This document shows, one piece after another, positions 23,082 through 34,649 of a stretch of DNA of 64,000 bases. The stretch is from Miscanthus floridulus (taxonomy: Eukaryota > Streptophyta > Magnoliopsida > Poales > Poaceae), in NCBI RefSeq assembly GCF_019320115.1, contig NC_089589.1, positions 25,768,487-25,832,486 of the forward strand, read 5' to 3'. The position numbers and the translations under genes are program-made. The notes under the pieces were generated by a model. The model worked only from the letters and a program-made list of their open reading frames with translations. It made no database searches and was not told the DNA's origin. Numbering within the stretch: position 1 is the first letter of the stretch; every line of letters starts with the position of its first letter.

Positions 23082-24150
23082 GAGGTGGTCCCCATAATCA
23101 ATCACCTATGAAAACAGGATTTTTTTTTGATGTGGTACCATATGTTGCCTGCCTTTAGAAACTAGACAATTTTTAGAGGTAGGCAACTTAAGCAACCACC
23201 TCTAAATTTCCATTTTCAGAGGGTTTGCATAGATGGTTTGTCTCTATTTAAGAAAACCGTAAATAACATCATAAATCTCCCTTTTTCACTCCCTCCCTCT
23301 TCGCCTCTCCAGCAATCGCCCCTTTCCCTACTTATCGTCAGTCTCTCTCTCCTCTCCTCACCTCTCTAGTCGCCGCCCCTCTTCCCCGTTGGCTCTAATC
23401 TCTCTCCTGTCCTAATAATCCCTCAAATGTTCATCTTGGGCGGATGACATATATGCTGTGGCGTGATCATGCCGCCGCCTGCACCAGTTAAATGTGTGGT
23501 TGATGATTATGTATAGCTCGCCTTGTGACTCAGCCATGCAAGCCAATGGCGTTTGGCCTTTTGTATGTTTTGGGGCACATGTAGGTAGATTGTAGTATGG
23601 AGGAGGTTCGAAAGGTTGTGAGCTATGCAGCCTTTTGCAAGGTGCTAGCCGACAAGGTGACCGGTTTTCAAGATGGTGATGGGGGTTCGCAAGGCCATGG
23701 ACAATGCTCTCCGAAGGAATTTTGTAATATGTATATTCTGATTAGTTTAGTAAAACAAGCTTTGTATGGACTTTCAAATTTTAAGTAAAGTCTTAGGTTT
23801 CAAAGATGATGCATGTGTTGTTGTATATCATATGCACATCTTGCTTCATACGTACTTTCTTCCTTTGCATAGGCACGTATGATATCCCCCATGTCATTAC
23901 AAATATTGGGCCAATCACATGTCCACAAGATTGAAGAGTAACTTAAGTACGTAGAATGTTGAGTCCCTGATGAAGTGATGAGTCACAATCTAATCGTATA
24001 GCATCCAGACATATCAGGATCTACCTTGTCTCTCTTCCTCATGTCTCTGTTTCTTAGTGTAGAGCAACGTTTCTTCATCAAGAAAATTAGACATACACCA
24101 GGAAGAGAGGACACGAGAGAAGGGACAACCAAGAAAGTCTGGATGTCGCT
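21915..24150. other. Intergenic repeats between RIP gene and MULE-like MITE
   Basis: No gene supported. Contents include pyrimidine tracts near 22155 and 23270-23420, a GTTTAAACGG-rich repeat (22755-22935), a (TA)n microsatellite (about 23037-23079) and a GAGGTGG/CCACCTC inverted motif (23086-23220) like CACTA subterminal repeats but without a terminus. Confidence 0.45.
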
Positions 24151-24425
24151 GGAAAAAAAATTGGGTGAGCGATGGGTCCATCTGACCCCGGTGCGCCCCT
24201 ATGCTAATCACCAACGCATGGCAGGGGAAAAAATCAAACGCTCGCAAGAGCGTGGCACCTCCTGACGCATCTCTCGGCTCCTCACGTACTTCAGCTTAGG
24301 GGCGACACTCCCGCTGTCCCATGGTCCCGTGAGCGTTTGATTTTCTTTCTCTGCCACGCGTCAGCGATCCAGCTTAGGGGCGCACCGTGGGTCGGATGGA
24401 CCCATCGCCCACACCATTTTTTTCC
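24151..24425. mobile_element. Non-autonomous Mutator-like MITE
   Basis: Long inverted ends of about 90 bases start with GGAAAAAAAATTGGGTG and enclose only about 90 bases. The arms share GCGATGGGTCCATC and GGTGCGCCCCTA. Flanks GATGTCGCT and CTGTCTCTA suggest a worn duplication, which I cannot confirm. Confidence 0.65.
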
Positions 24426-26199
24426 CTGTCTCTAGGTATCCTCTCATGCATTATTTCACGCCTTATGGCCTCAAGGCTTTACCTAACTGCAATGACCTCC
24501 TAAGCAGCGACAGTTCTGCTACTTCTTCATTCCCTAAAGGGACACCCGGAATGGTATTGTCTTCAAGAATGAGAGGCACACAACGCGCAATGTTGTTTCT
24601 CAGGTTTGCGATGATTTGACAATTTGGGAGAGCCAATTCGTTAAGGCGTCCATGACCCCCGGGCTGCGCCAATGGCGCTCCTTTTTTCATTCATGTATTT
24701 CGGTCTAGCCTCAGGATGAATCCTGAATCTGCCTTGTATCAAACTCCTTCACTGACTATCGATATATTTCCAGGAAGGGATCCTCTCCCCTCCATAGTTT
24801 GCTCTAAAAAAAATGCCGCATATATATTTACCCTAAACTTGCTTTATAATCTAACTCTGGGACCAGCTATTAAGGATACCTAGGTAATCATACAAAATTT
24901 GTTGAAACGAGGCATGTACAGGAACACAAAAAGTAATAATTCCCCCTTTGACTTGTGCTATAAAATATGCCATTAGAGAGTAAGGTATAATCTTGAGGAG
25001 CTGAGGGACTCAAGCCGTGAACTACCACGAGCACTCCTTGCATTGGTCCCGTCCAAATCATCTTTGTAGTATCTTCATCCTTGCCTTTCTTTCGCTCTTA
25101 GGATTTATTTCCTTTCAAATCCATTCCATTTATGATTAGTTTTTAAAATAAGAACAAAATCCATGGATATAGGGTCATCATTTGATTTGCTCACTAGGTG
25201 CATTCTTTTAAAATCCAAGCCCATGGATATCACTAGGTGGACTTGTGTTGTAATTAGTAGTTGAGGGTTAGGTGAAGTTAGGTGTTAAACTCTTGTAACT
25301 CGCCTCTCCATAAAAGGGAGATGGTTGTTGTTGTTGTATCTCATGGGGAGAGGCAATACAACCACAAAGTGATAGGCTCGTGGGCGGTGCTGGTGGTTTT
25401 GCCTGGTGTCCCAGGCGGCCGGTGTTGAGGTTTCGGGGAGGAGCACCTGTAAGCATTGCCCCAAGGATGTAGGTTTCGAACGAACCTCATTATCAAATCC
25501 TGAGTTTCTGGTGTGTTGTATGATCTCCTATGAGCATTGCTTAGGTAGATTCAAACAATCGCTTTCATGTTAGGCAATGGTATCACAACTATTGGTATCA
25601 GAGTTGTATGGTTGTTTCGAGGATGTTACGAGACGAGGAAAGAGGTGGAGGCTCGAGGGTGATGCTCGACAAGTGTCGTGGCGCTGCTCATCATGGCGGC
25701 GCAAGGTGGAGCATGACGGCAATCAGCGATCCTGTCGGTGGTGTCAGACACTCCAGCCAAGAGGCCTGGACCGTCCGATGGGCTGCAGTCGGTGAGGATC
25801 CACCAGACGTGGTGGTTGGATCGACACAATGGCTAGAGAAGACAACGGTGCATGTGAGAACTTCCAATCTCAACTCTATGGTGACCAGGGAGTGATACTA
25901 GCCAAGAAAAAATTGGAGCGATACTAGCCAAGAAAAAATTAGAGTGAGAGCTAGGTGGTTTTGTTCGGGTGACGGTGCATGTGAGAACTACCAACCTCAA
26001 CTCTATGGTGACCAGGCATGCTCAAGGTGATCGTCAGCAAGCAGTCCGTTGGCTGGCGAAGATGAGCCAATTGGAGCAGACACTATGAAGGAGATCCCGG
26101 AGAAGGACTATCTGTGTCTACCCCGATTGACAATGCGAGCGAATTGAGCTGTGCGATCATGAAGAGCTTGATCAAACCACGGGTCGGCAGGATGGCTCT

Positions 26200-26945
26200 G
26201 ACAGGTATTAGATTTGAGGTGGTGCAGTTTGATGGCAGTGACAACTTCAGTCAGTGGTAGACAAGGGTCAGGATTTGCTGGCTCAGCATGGAATTCTGAA
26301 GGGTCTGCAGGAGAAGAAGCTAGGCAAGATGGAGGATGAGGACTAGGAGGAGATGCAGTTGCAAGAATTCACAACCATATGGTTGTCTCTCATATCATGT
26401 CATGTTCCATGTCATGCAATTAACCTTATCAAAACAAATCTGGGATAAGCTGGTAGCTCCGTAAAATTGATGATGAAGACAAGGCAATAATTCTTTTGAT
26501 GATATTACTGCAGTATTGCTTGCTCGGGATTAGGGAAGGAAGCACAATGCAGTGGAAGTACCTCAAGCTAAAGGTTTGCTGGTCAGTGGTGAGCCTAGCA
26601 GGGGGCAAGTGGAGACCAAGTGCAAGAGGAAGAAGAAGATGCACTGCTTAAAGTGTGGAGATTGGGGACATGTGAAAAAGGACTATCTAGGGAAGGAGGC
26701 AAGTGCTAATGTTGCAACATCATGTGTGACTGGGATGATAACAACATCTAAGTGGAAGAGAGGATGGCCACATCTTTGCAAACTGCAAGGGTGCACTATT
26801 GTAGGTGGACTCCCTAGAGATGAAGTTGAAAGGATAGCGGGCCTTCCTGACGCGGTGGGTCTGAGGCCAAGTCAGACTTGTCAGGCTATTATTCGTGAAA
26901 CGACAAAGTACCACTCAAGTATTGAGTATATGGTGGTTCGCGCAT
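26200..26945 (+). pseudogene. Copia gag and pre-integrase remnant
   Basis: Translation near 26220 gives a UBN2-type gag (FDGSDNFSQW, then a stop, then LLAQHGILKGLQEKK) with several stop codons. At 26635 a zinc knuckle remains (CLKCGDWGHVKKDY, last Cys replaced by Tyr). From about 26750, RGWPHLCKLQGCTIVGG matches the GAG-pre-integrase region, so the stretch between zinc knuckle and pre-integrase has been deleted, as has everything downstream. Not functional. Confidence 0.7.
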
Positions 26946-27246
26946 GACAAGCTTCAAGGTGGAAAATATTAGCCAAGGTGGAGATTGTTGTAAATGTGTC
27001 GAATGCTTATTTGTGCTAATTGGGTTACAATGGACTTGTGTTGTAACTAGCAGTAGAGTGTAAGGTGGAGCTTAGTGTCGGACTCTTGTAATCCGGCTGC
27101 TCTATATAAAAGGGAGAGGGTTGTTGTTGTAACCGAGGGGGAGAGAGGCAACACAACCACATAGCAACAGGCTCATGGGGGTGCTGGTGGCTTTAGCTCA
27201 TGCCCCGGGCAACCATTGTTGAAGCTTCGGGAAGGAGTGTCTATAA

Positions 27247-29661
27247 GGGCATGTACAACACGTCCCGTGCTTTGATGCGGAGAAGACAATCCGAGCAACA
27301 TTGTACGGGCCGTCTCCCGATCTCGATGATGCGCAGATCCCGAGCGCTCACGCGCACACATGGTTGATATTTGGGCACGCACGGGAGGGAGCGGTAGCGC
27401 CAGATTCATTTCCATATATTCTTGGTGAAGCAGCCCGTCTTGCTCTATTCTTCTTCCTCACCGGCACCCCAACCTTTGGCGGCCACGATGTTGAGCGCCT
27501 CGGCTAGGAAGAGCAAGCTAGTTGCTGCAAACAAGAAGAGCAAGGGCGCCTTGGCTGCTGCATCGTCGGTGGCGGCGGCGGCGGCTGCTGCGGTGGTGTC
27601 ATCGTCCCTGGCGCACACCTTCCGACGCGGAACCGTCTCGACAGCGGCGACCTGCAACCTTGGTCATGGTGGAGGCTCGGCGCTGGGCACGGATGCTGCG
27701 GTCTGAACCCTAGGTCGCGGAAGCGGATCGGCGGCGGCGGCGGCCGGCCTGCCCCTTTTTCGGTGCTCTCGGCAACAACGGGACGATGACTCCATCATCC
27801 ATTGAGGGGTCTGGTGGAGGTTCGTTTCCCAGCACGGCGACGGCTCCATCGTCGAACAATGGGTTTCCATTGCCCCTTCACCACCTACTGTTTGGTGGGA
27901 TTCGACCGGCGTTGATCTGATTTCTCCTTCGTTTATGCGGTCAGCAGCTTGGGATCCATCTTGGTAATCACTTGTGCTTATTTAGTATGCTAATATTCAT
28001 CATTAGTAAGCAATCTAGGAGTTTTTTTTTTGTTCCTTCTATAAATTGAAGCTCGTTATGCTTTTTGGATTATTAGAATTGTGCCTTGATCGCAGAACTT
28101 GAAAAATGAAATGTGCATGATCCAATTGCAAACTTGAACATATATAGAGCTTTCATTTGTGATGTAGTGTAGCATGAAGAGAATTTGCTCTCTGTGAAAT
28201 CATGTTGATAGCTTCTGGGAAAGGCTGTTGCTGGAAGATCCAATGTAACTGGGGCTTTTCAGGTGCTAGTTGATGAACGTAATGATTTGCTAGTATGGGA
28301 TATTCAATAAACAATCTAAGTGCTACAGCCTATGAACCTTACTGTTGTCTGTCAATTTTCTGAATTTTCAGGGCTATCTCATTGTCATCCTGTTAGCTTT
28401 CTGAAAACTATGGATCAATGTCCACCTGATTACTTAAACTAGCTGCAAAAGGAAAGTCCAAACTGTCAACCTCAGATGATGATGGACACTCAAAGGAATC
28501 TGCAATTGATCTGGACAAGTTGGACAGATTTAGCAAATTCCAGCAGGAAACAAATGCAAACCACATCGAGGTACTGGAACTGCAACAAAAGTTATCATCT
28601 GAGAAGCTTGAGACCACAAAACTTGCCCACCTTACAGCACAAGAAACAAAGAGGGAAAGAAGATTGATTTAGAGGGGAAGAAGGTTGCGAAAGAATCAAA
28701 GATGATGGAAGCTTATAACAACCTCATCTCACAAGGCTGAGCGAGTTGTTGCGATGAAGTGTCTTAGGAAGGCCCCTTTTCCCGAAACTATCTAAATAGT
28801 TATGTTCTGAAGACAGCATGTTTTTTTCCTGAAACTTACATTTTTTCCCTGAGGATAGCATTTTTGTTCAGTTCAGAAAATAGGTATGTATGTTCTGGTA
28901 TGTTGAACCTTGATTAACTTAATAACAATTGTCTGCTATCTGCAATTTTTAGAAATCTTAGAAGCCATTGCAGAGGAATTGAAGTCTTAGAAGAGCTTGG
29001 AGATGAACTGTAGTCATTGAGTCTGTTTCCTTTTTCTGATGAATATCTGCTGTCATTCTTGGCTTATCTATCATGCTATGATCTACCTTGCTAGGTACAG
29101 TAATGCTTCCTGAAACTATCTAAATAGTGTGAACTTTCGGTATGTCCTGAAACTTTCAGTTAAGTTTTAAGTTTCTGCATGTGCTGATTTCTGAAAACTG
29201 CAGATGGCATGCAGTTTCTTACTGTTAAGTTTCCAGAAAACTGAATGTGCTATTTTTCCAGAAAATTGGATGGCATGCAGTTTCTGAATGTGATGATTTT
29301 TTCCTGAAAACTGGGTGGCATGCAGTTCCTGAGTTTGCTGACGATTTCAATGCCATTTCATAGTGTGCTGATTTCACACTTAGAACACGAATAGCCTGTT
29401 TCTGCATGTTTGTTTATTCGAGCACATATGGCAGCAAGCTAAGTTGATATTCATGCTTGAATCGTTTTTCATCAAATGGCAACACAATGGTATACAAATT
29501 GATATTCATTATTGATCCTTGGCTACATGCGAAGCATTAAAGTGCTTGTAGACGACCTATTGTTTGTGGGTTGCACGACCCTCTTTTTAGTTGTCTGTAT
29601 GACTGTATGTCAGAATCCAGTCTCTTGGAGACGACCTCCCGTCTGTGGGTTGCACATACCC
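27247..29661 (+). mobile_element. PIF/Harbinger element with ORF1 remnants, TAA target duplication
   Basis: The ends are GGGCATGTACAAC and, inverted, GGGTATGTGCAACCC, flanked by TAA on both sides (27244-27246 and 29662-29664). The TAA/TTA duplication and these termini fit PIF/Harbinger. No DDE transposase is seen; an ORF1-like gene fragment is inside (27489-28790), so the element is non-autonomous. Confidence 0.85.
27489..28790 (+). pseudogene. PIF/Harbinger ORF1-like gene fragment (NAM-associated-type domain)
   Basis: An Ala/Ser/Lys-rich frame starts at ATG 27489 (MLSASARKSK). About 0.8 kb downstream, an exon-like stretch (28445-28790) encodes an acidic coiled-coil region (AIDLDKLDRFSKFQQE, then VLELQQKLSSEKLETTKLAH) and, after frame breaks, MMEAYNNLIS and KAERVVAMKCL. 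This pattern is the C-terminal NAM-associated domain found in PIF ORF1/trihelix-like proteins. Stops and frameshifts separate the blocks, so I treat it as non-functional. How the first frame connects to the second is not resolved. Confidence 0.55.
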
Positions 29662-29885
29662 TAAGCATGCTTCGGGTGAGGGGTGCTAGTGGCTTTAGTC
29701 AACGCCCCGAGTGACCATTGTCGCAGCTTCAGGGAGGAGTGTCTGTAAGCATGCTTCGGGGACATAGGCTTCGATTGAACCTCGCTATCAAATCTTGAGT
29801 CTGTGGTGTGTTGTGTGATCTCCTACGAGCATCGCCTAGGTAGATCCAAGCAATCACTTCTGCTTTAGGCGTCGGTATCACAACA

Positions 29886-29991
29886 ATGACCAATGCTCAT
29901 ATGAGTTAGAACAACTCGCGTCCATCAATGGTATAGAGTCTGATTCCAAGAAGTATTAGGTTTTTTGCAATGCACGAGTAACATTTGCTAG
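29886..29991 (+). mobile_element. Helitron-like 3' end fragment
   Basis: CTCATATGAGTTAGAACAAC ... TTTTGCAATGCACGAG ... TTTGCTAG|T. The TTGCAA-GCACG block followed by CTAG and then T matches the usual grass Helitron 3' end, and related ends occur at 53772 and 58631. The 5' boundary is unknown. Confidence 0.5.
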
Positions 29992-30285
29992 TTATCATGT
30001 AAAATGGAATATAAAAAAATAAGGTGACACGTGGGCGGTGGATTTTGCAATTTAGCAAATATAAAGATGAGAGTGACACATGTGGATCATGGATGCATAT
30101 ATGCAAGGCTACTTGCTGTTAGGTTTAGTCCAACATCCAAAATTTATGGTAGAGGAGCACGTTATATAAGGCGGGGCAATCCTCATCTATCAAGGTAGTC
30201 TTTTAGGTTGAGTTAGGCTTAAGGTCTTGGTTTGTTGTGGGCTCTTGTGGATCTGGATTTGAGGGAGCACTAGTTCGTGTGTATA

Positions 30286-31142
30286 GGCCCTGTTTGGCAG
30301 AGCTTCAAGTCTGAAAACCAGGATCCAGGAGCAGCTCCAACTTGGATCTGGATCCCACTGTTGCTAAGAAAAGTCTTTAGGAGAGCTCCACGGTGGATCT
30401 GTTAGGCTGGCCTAACAACTAGCCAAATTGTAGCCCATGAACAAGAGCTCTTCCTCTCCTCTCTCTCATGACAACCCTGGGCCCGTGCATCAGGCTCCTT
30501 CCTAAAAATCATCCTTGTACGTGCGTGTGACGAAATCCGCCCGGAGAGATGCGCGTGGCGAGGTCTGTGCGTCAGGGCGGCCGGCGGCGTGACAAGGTCG
30601 TGATGCGCGACTGGGATGCGCACAGCGGGCGCTAGAGCTGGGCGGAGTTGGCAGCGGAGCGAGGTCACATGAGTAGTAGCAGACTCCACGCGTGCGACGT
30701 CTTGTAGGCAGCAGTGGGCTCCGCGCGGTGAGGTCATGCGGGCAGCTAGCGGCGGCGAGGTCACACAAGCAGCGGGCTCCAGCAGCGGAACGTGCGATGA
30801 TGGGGCTGGAACCTAGGAGGGGCACGGGAGCGGTCTCATGTGCGGACGGCGGTCTCGATGGAGCTCGGGCTGGGGCTTGTCGTGACAAATAAAAAAAGAA
30901 GCAAAATGAACCGTTAATTTTGTGCAATGAGTGACATGGTGGATAATTTGGCCAACTCCAGAGATCCATGAGTTTTCAGAGCATCTCTTGAGGTGCTCGA
31001 TGAAATCCAAGGATCTGGCCCTCTTATCTGGATTTTTGGTGGATCTGGATTCCACGGAGCTGAGGTGTTTGTGGTAAAAAGAACTAGATTTGAAGCGGTT
31101 TTGTGTGGATCTAGAGCACTTGGAGCTCTCCCAAACAAGCCC
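30286..31142. mobile_element. PIF/Tourist-like element with GC-rich interior
   Basis: The ends are GGCCCTGTTTGGCAGAGC and, inverted, GGGCTTGTTTGGGAGAGC, with ATA on both sides. The ends are rich in GGATC/GAGCTCC. The interior (30500-30890) is GC-rich and unlike its surroundings, as if captured, but it matches no family I recognise. Confidence 0.6.
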
Positions 31143-32360
31143 ATAGTAAGGTGCATAGATTTGCCTTGCACTCTACACTACTTCACAACTCTTAGTTAAC
31201 TCCTAAAAGCAAGATTGACCTATATCAACTTCATGCTTCAGAGAACAACTTGACTTAGAGAATTAATGTAGCCACAAATATACTTAATTTTTATGTGTTA
31301 TGAGGGTAACCTCAACCTACAAAACTAAGTCTATTTGTGGATTCTCGGACAAACTGGCTTTCACCCCTAAATTAATGGTAGAACGCTCATGGTACGGTTG
31401 CTGTTCCACAGCGGTCACTCTTTGGTACTTGTTTTTTTTTTTCAAATACTACTATATGAATTAAGCTTTCACCTCAAAAGAGAGGGCAATGGAATTTCCC
31501 AGCTCCTCCAACAGAATATGTAGTATAACCAAGGGCAGAGCATAAAGCAAAGGAATGTCAATATACAATTGTAACTTTTGAAATTTGTTAGGCCTTCTTT
31601 ATTTCAGCTTATGGTTGCTTTTGCAACACAGAAGCGGGAAGTTGAAACAAATTAATCAAATCTTCAAAAACCGTGTGTGTGGTGTAAATTCAACCAGCAT
31701 CATATGGTGCGTTTACGTTCCATAAGGTCCTATTTGGCCGGATTGTATCCCAAGTCATCTACTCCAAATTTATTTGTACAGACACTAACACATAGACCAT
31801 CATCTATAACATGCTTAATCACGGATCACTGGATCAGGAAGCAGAGGTTACTAGCACAAGGCAAGTGCTTTTGCCATGGATGGGGAAAAATCAGTGGCAG
31901 AACTGATCACTAACCTGTTGGAGGACTGAGGCTTGACCGGAGCGAGGATCCAATTCCAAAGCTTCTGCCTTCACAGTAAACCTGTCATATATATAGCTGC
32001 AACGTATACGATAGGGTGTATATAGAGCCATCTGAGTTCGACATCACAGTGGTTGCACTGGCGGGCGGGCGAGAGCAAGCAGTGATGTATTTGCGTGAGA
32101 CGACTGGCAAGACTTGGTGATGCATAGGGTCTAGTCGTCCACAAGCAGGCAACCCACGAGTCTGTGGTTTACGCCTTCGGATTGGTGATGCACACAGTAG
32201 TATGCATCCATGCATTTGGGTTCCATTGAAATTTCTCGACCCTATAAGAAAACAAATGTATCAGTTGCTAGACAGCTAGCATTCACGCATACTACTTGTG
32301 TACGTGCAGTTGCTTTCCGAACCAAACGTTACTGCTACGAGTCCGAGAAGGTTTTTTTAA
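31143..32360. other. Intergenic DNA, no gene recognised
   Basis: Mixed AT-rich DNA. Only short open frames of unrecognised content; nothing with splice or family support. Confidence 0.5.
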
Positions 32361-33408
32361 GGGTTAAGTCCAATTTACACCCTCCAACTTGCAGCAAAGT
32401 TCGGATTTCTACCTCGAACTTCAAAACCGAACAACTTTGGCCCTCCAACTCTCGAAAAAGTTCAACTTTCGACCTTCTGGGCGGTTTCGTGGGTGAACAG
32501 TAACTTTTGATATTTTCGGGAGCGCCGAAATTTTATATTATTTTTTTGAGCATCTTAACATCCTCAAATGAAAAAACTCAAAACTACAAAGTTGTAGATC
32601 TCATCGAGGTCTACAATTTACATATAAAAATTATCTTCATCCGACATCGTATTGAAGGGTTTTCTATTTTTTGAAATTTGAGTCTCATCACGCGATAAAA
32701 TATGGTGCTGAAATTTTATATTATTTTTTCGAGCATTTTACTGTCCTCAAATGAAAAAACTCAAAACTACAAAGTTGTAGATCTCATCGAGGTCTACAAT
32801 TTACATATAAAAATTATCTTCATCCGACAACGTATTGAAGGGTTTTCTATTTTTTGAAATTTGAGTCTCATCACGCGGGAAACAATTTTGTCGCGTGATG
32901 AGACTCAAATTTCAAAAAATAGATAACCCTTCAATATGATGTCCGATGAAGATAATTTTTATATATAAATTGTAGACCTCGATGAGATCTACAACTTTGT
33001 AGTTTTGAGTTTTTTCATTTGAGGAAAGTAAGATGCTCTAAAAAATAATATAAAATTTCAGCACCATATTTTATCGCGTGATGAGACTCAAATTTCAAAA
33101 AATAGAAAACCCTTCAATACGATGTCGGATGAAGATAATTTTTATATGTAAATTGTAGACCTCGATGAGATCTACAACTTTGTAGTTTTGAGTTTTTTCA
33201 TTTGAGGACGTTAAGATGCTCAAAAAAATAATATAAAATTTCAGCACTCCAAAAAATATTAAAAGTTACTGTTCACATACGAAACCGCTCAAAAGGTTGC
33301 AAGTTGAACTTTTTCGAGAGTTGGAGGGCCAAAGTTGTCCGGTTTTGAAATTCGGGGTTGAAATCCGAACTTTGCTGCAAGTTGGAGGGTGTAAATTGGA
33401 CTTAACCC
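32361..33408. mobile_element. Fold-back Mutator-like element with perfect 9-bp target duplication
   Basis: The termini GGGTTAAGTCCAATTTACAC and their inverted copy end at 33408, and both flanks carry TTTTTTTAA (32352-32360 and 33409-33417). The whole element is one large inverted repeat of about 520-base arms around a centre near 32884. Each arm contains two tandem copies of a roughly 180-base unit (with GTTGTAGATCTCATCGAGG). It has no coding capacity. The 9-bp duplication points to the Mutator superfamily. Confidence 0.85.
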
Positions 33409-34649
33409 TTTTTTTAATATATAATGAAACGCTTATTGACCTCATATAACTCTGCCAGGACACTCTCAATGGATGGTTTCTATGGCATTATAAGACGCTA
33501 TGCAGTGCAAAAAAAAGTTGGAATTGCAGTTAAGAGTAGAGATAAGGAAATAGTTTGTTACACAAGAAAAAATGTCTACTTAAAAACCAAGATAGGAAGA
33601 GCTGCGACAGGTACATGATACATGATTGGATTAAATTTTGTTTTGTACAAACTTATTTTCTTCCACCAATGATCTTGCCACCAGGCTTCGTCCTGCTCAG
33701 GTCAAGGCGTCGCTAGCTAGATTCCAGATATGATCCGTCAACATAACCAAACACAAGTCGTCGCTAGCTAGATTACAGCTCAATTGCACTCTAAACTCAT
33801 CTCTCATCTTCGTTCTATTTCCGCACGTCCCATTTCCTCGTGCGCAGGCAATATATCGGTGGCGGTGCTCCACAGACGTCCACGCCACGGAAGGAGCTGC
33901 GTCAGAGCAAAGCAAAATCCAATCCAATCTCCACCTCCCTTTATCCTCTTTGTTCGGATCGGATCATAGTTTCTCCCCGCGCTGGAAGCCGGCAAGGAGC
34001 GGACGTCCTAATCTGGATACCGTGACCACGTCACAGGGAGGCCAGTCACTCCGCCAAGCAGCACTCGCGTGACTCCGTCTGCACCCGCGCCTCTTCCTCA
34101 AGCCGTCAAGCGCGTGCCGTAAGACATGAGAGGAACCGCCGCAGCAGGCGGGCAGTGTTGTTCTTTCCTTACATGTTCATAGGAGGAAGCCACAAAAAGA
34201 AGTTGAGAATTCCTACACATTCAGAGATGGTCGTGCACGTTCAGAGAGATTAATTATGAGGTTCTACAGTAGTCTATGATCAGTGCATTTGTTGAACGTT
34301 TTGGTTCCTACTATCCCTGCTCTCCATACGTCATATGTCATAGTAAGTGGTTAGAGACTAGAGTTTGGACTGGATTTTGGCTGGAATGCCGCTGCTCCTG
34401 TGCCCATGCGATGAGGATGATGTCCATGTATGTGAGAATGGTTGAAACGTGATGCCCTCTCAGGCACACGGCTCCGTGTTAAAAACTAGAGAGCACCTAC
34501 TATGCTTCTATATCTAGTAGAGTCCTCTGTTCCCAATTTTGTTCCACTAACGACTCATAGATTCTCAGTAAAATGTCTGGCTGGAGAGCACCTACTATGC
34601 TTCTATACAATGGTGTATTAACAGGCTTACAGAGCTGCATATTAACTCT
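33409..34649. other. Intergenic DNA, no gene recognised
   Basis: It contains two short repeated words, GTCGCTAGCTAGATT (33707 and 33761) and AGAGCACCTACTATGCTTCTAT (two copies near 34490 and 34585). No coding family seen. Confidence 0.5.

Larger units (their letters stand above)
25239..29885 (+). mobile_element. Degenerate Copia retrotransposon with gag only; 3' LTR holds a PIF/Harbinger element
   Basis: A 5'-truncated LTR (25239-25591) is followed by the tRNA-Met primer site TTGGTATCAGAG (25592-25603), a short internal region and a polypurine-like AAGGTGGAGAT just before a second LTR starting TGTTGTAAATG at 26986. The LTRs match through TGTGTTGTAA, AGGCAATACAACCACA and the end TATCACAAC. 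The second LTR is split by a 2.4-kb insertion at 27247-29661 and ends at 29885. The internal region lacks integrase and reverse transcriptase. Confidence 0.8.
26986..29885 (+). repeat. Copia 3' LTR interrupted by a PIF/Harbinger element
   Basis: The left part is 26986-27246 and the right part 29662-29885. A segment with GGTGCTGGTGGCTTTAG ... GGAGTGTCT occurs on both sides of the insertion (27177-27243 and 29678-29752), so the LTR carried an internal tandem duplication or the right part comes from a second copy. Confidence 0.7.

Noticed and set aside
23570..23790. Plus-strand 63-codon frame after a pyrimidine-rich leader-like stretch
   Set aside because: The CT-rich leader (23270-23420) looks like a gene start, but the frame matches nothing I recognise and has no exon partners.
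24014..24265. Open frames on both strands over the MULE-like MITE
   Set aside because: They run into the inverted repeat arms and reflect its symmetry, not coding.
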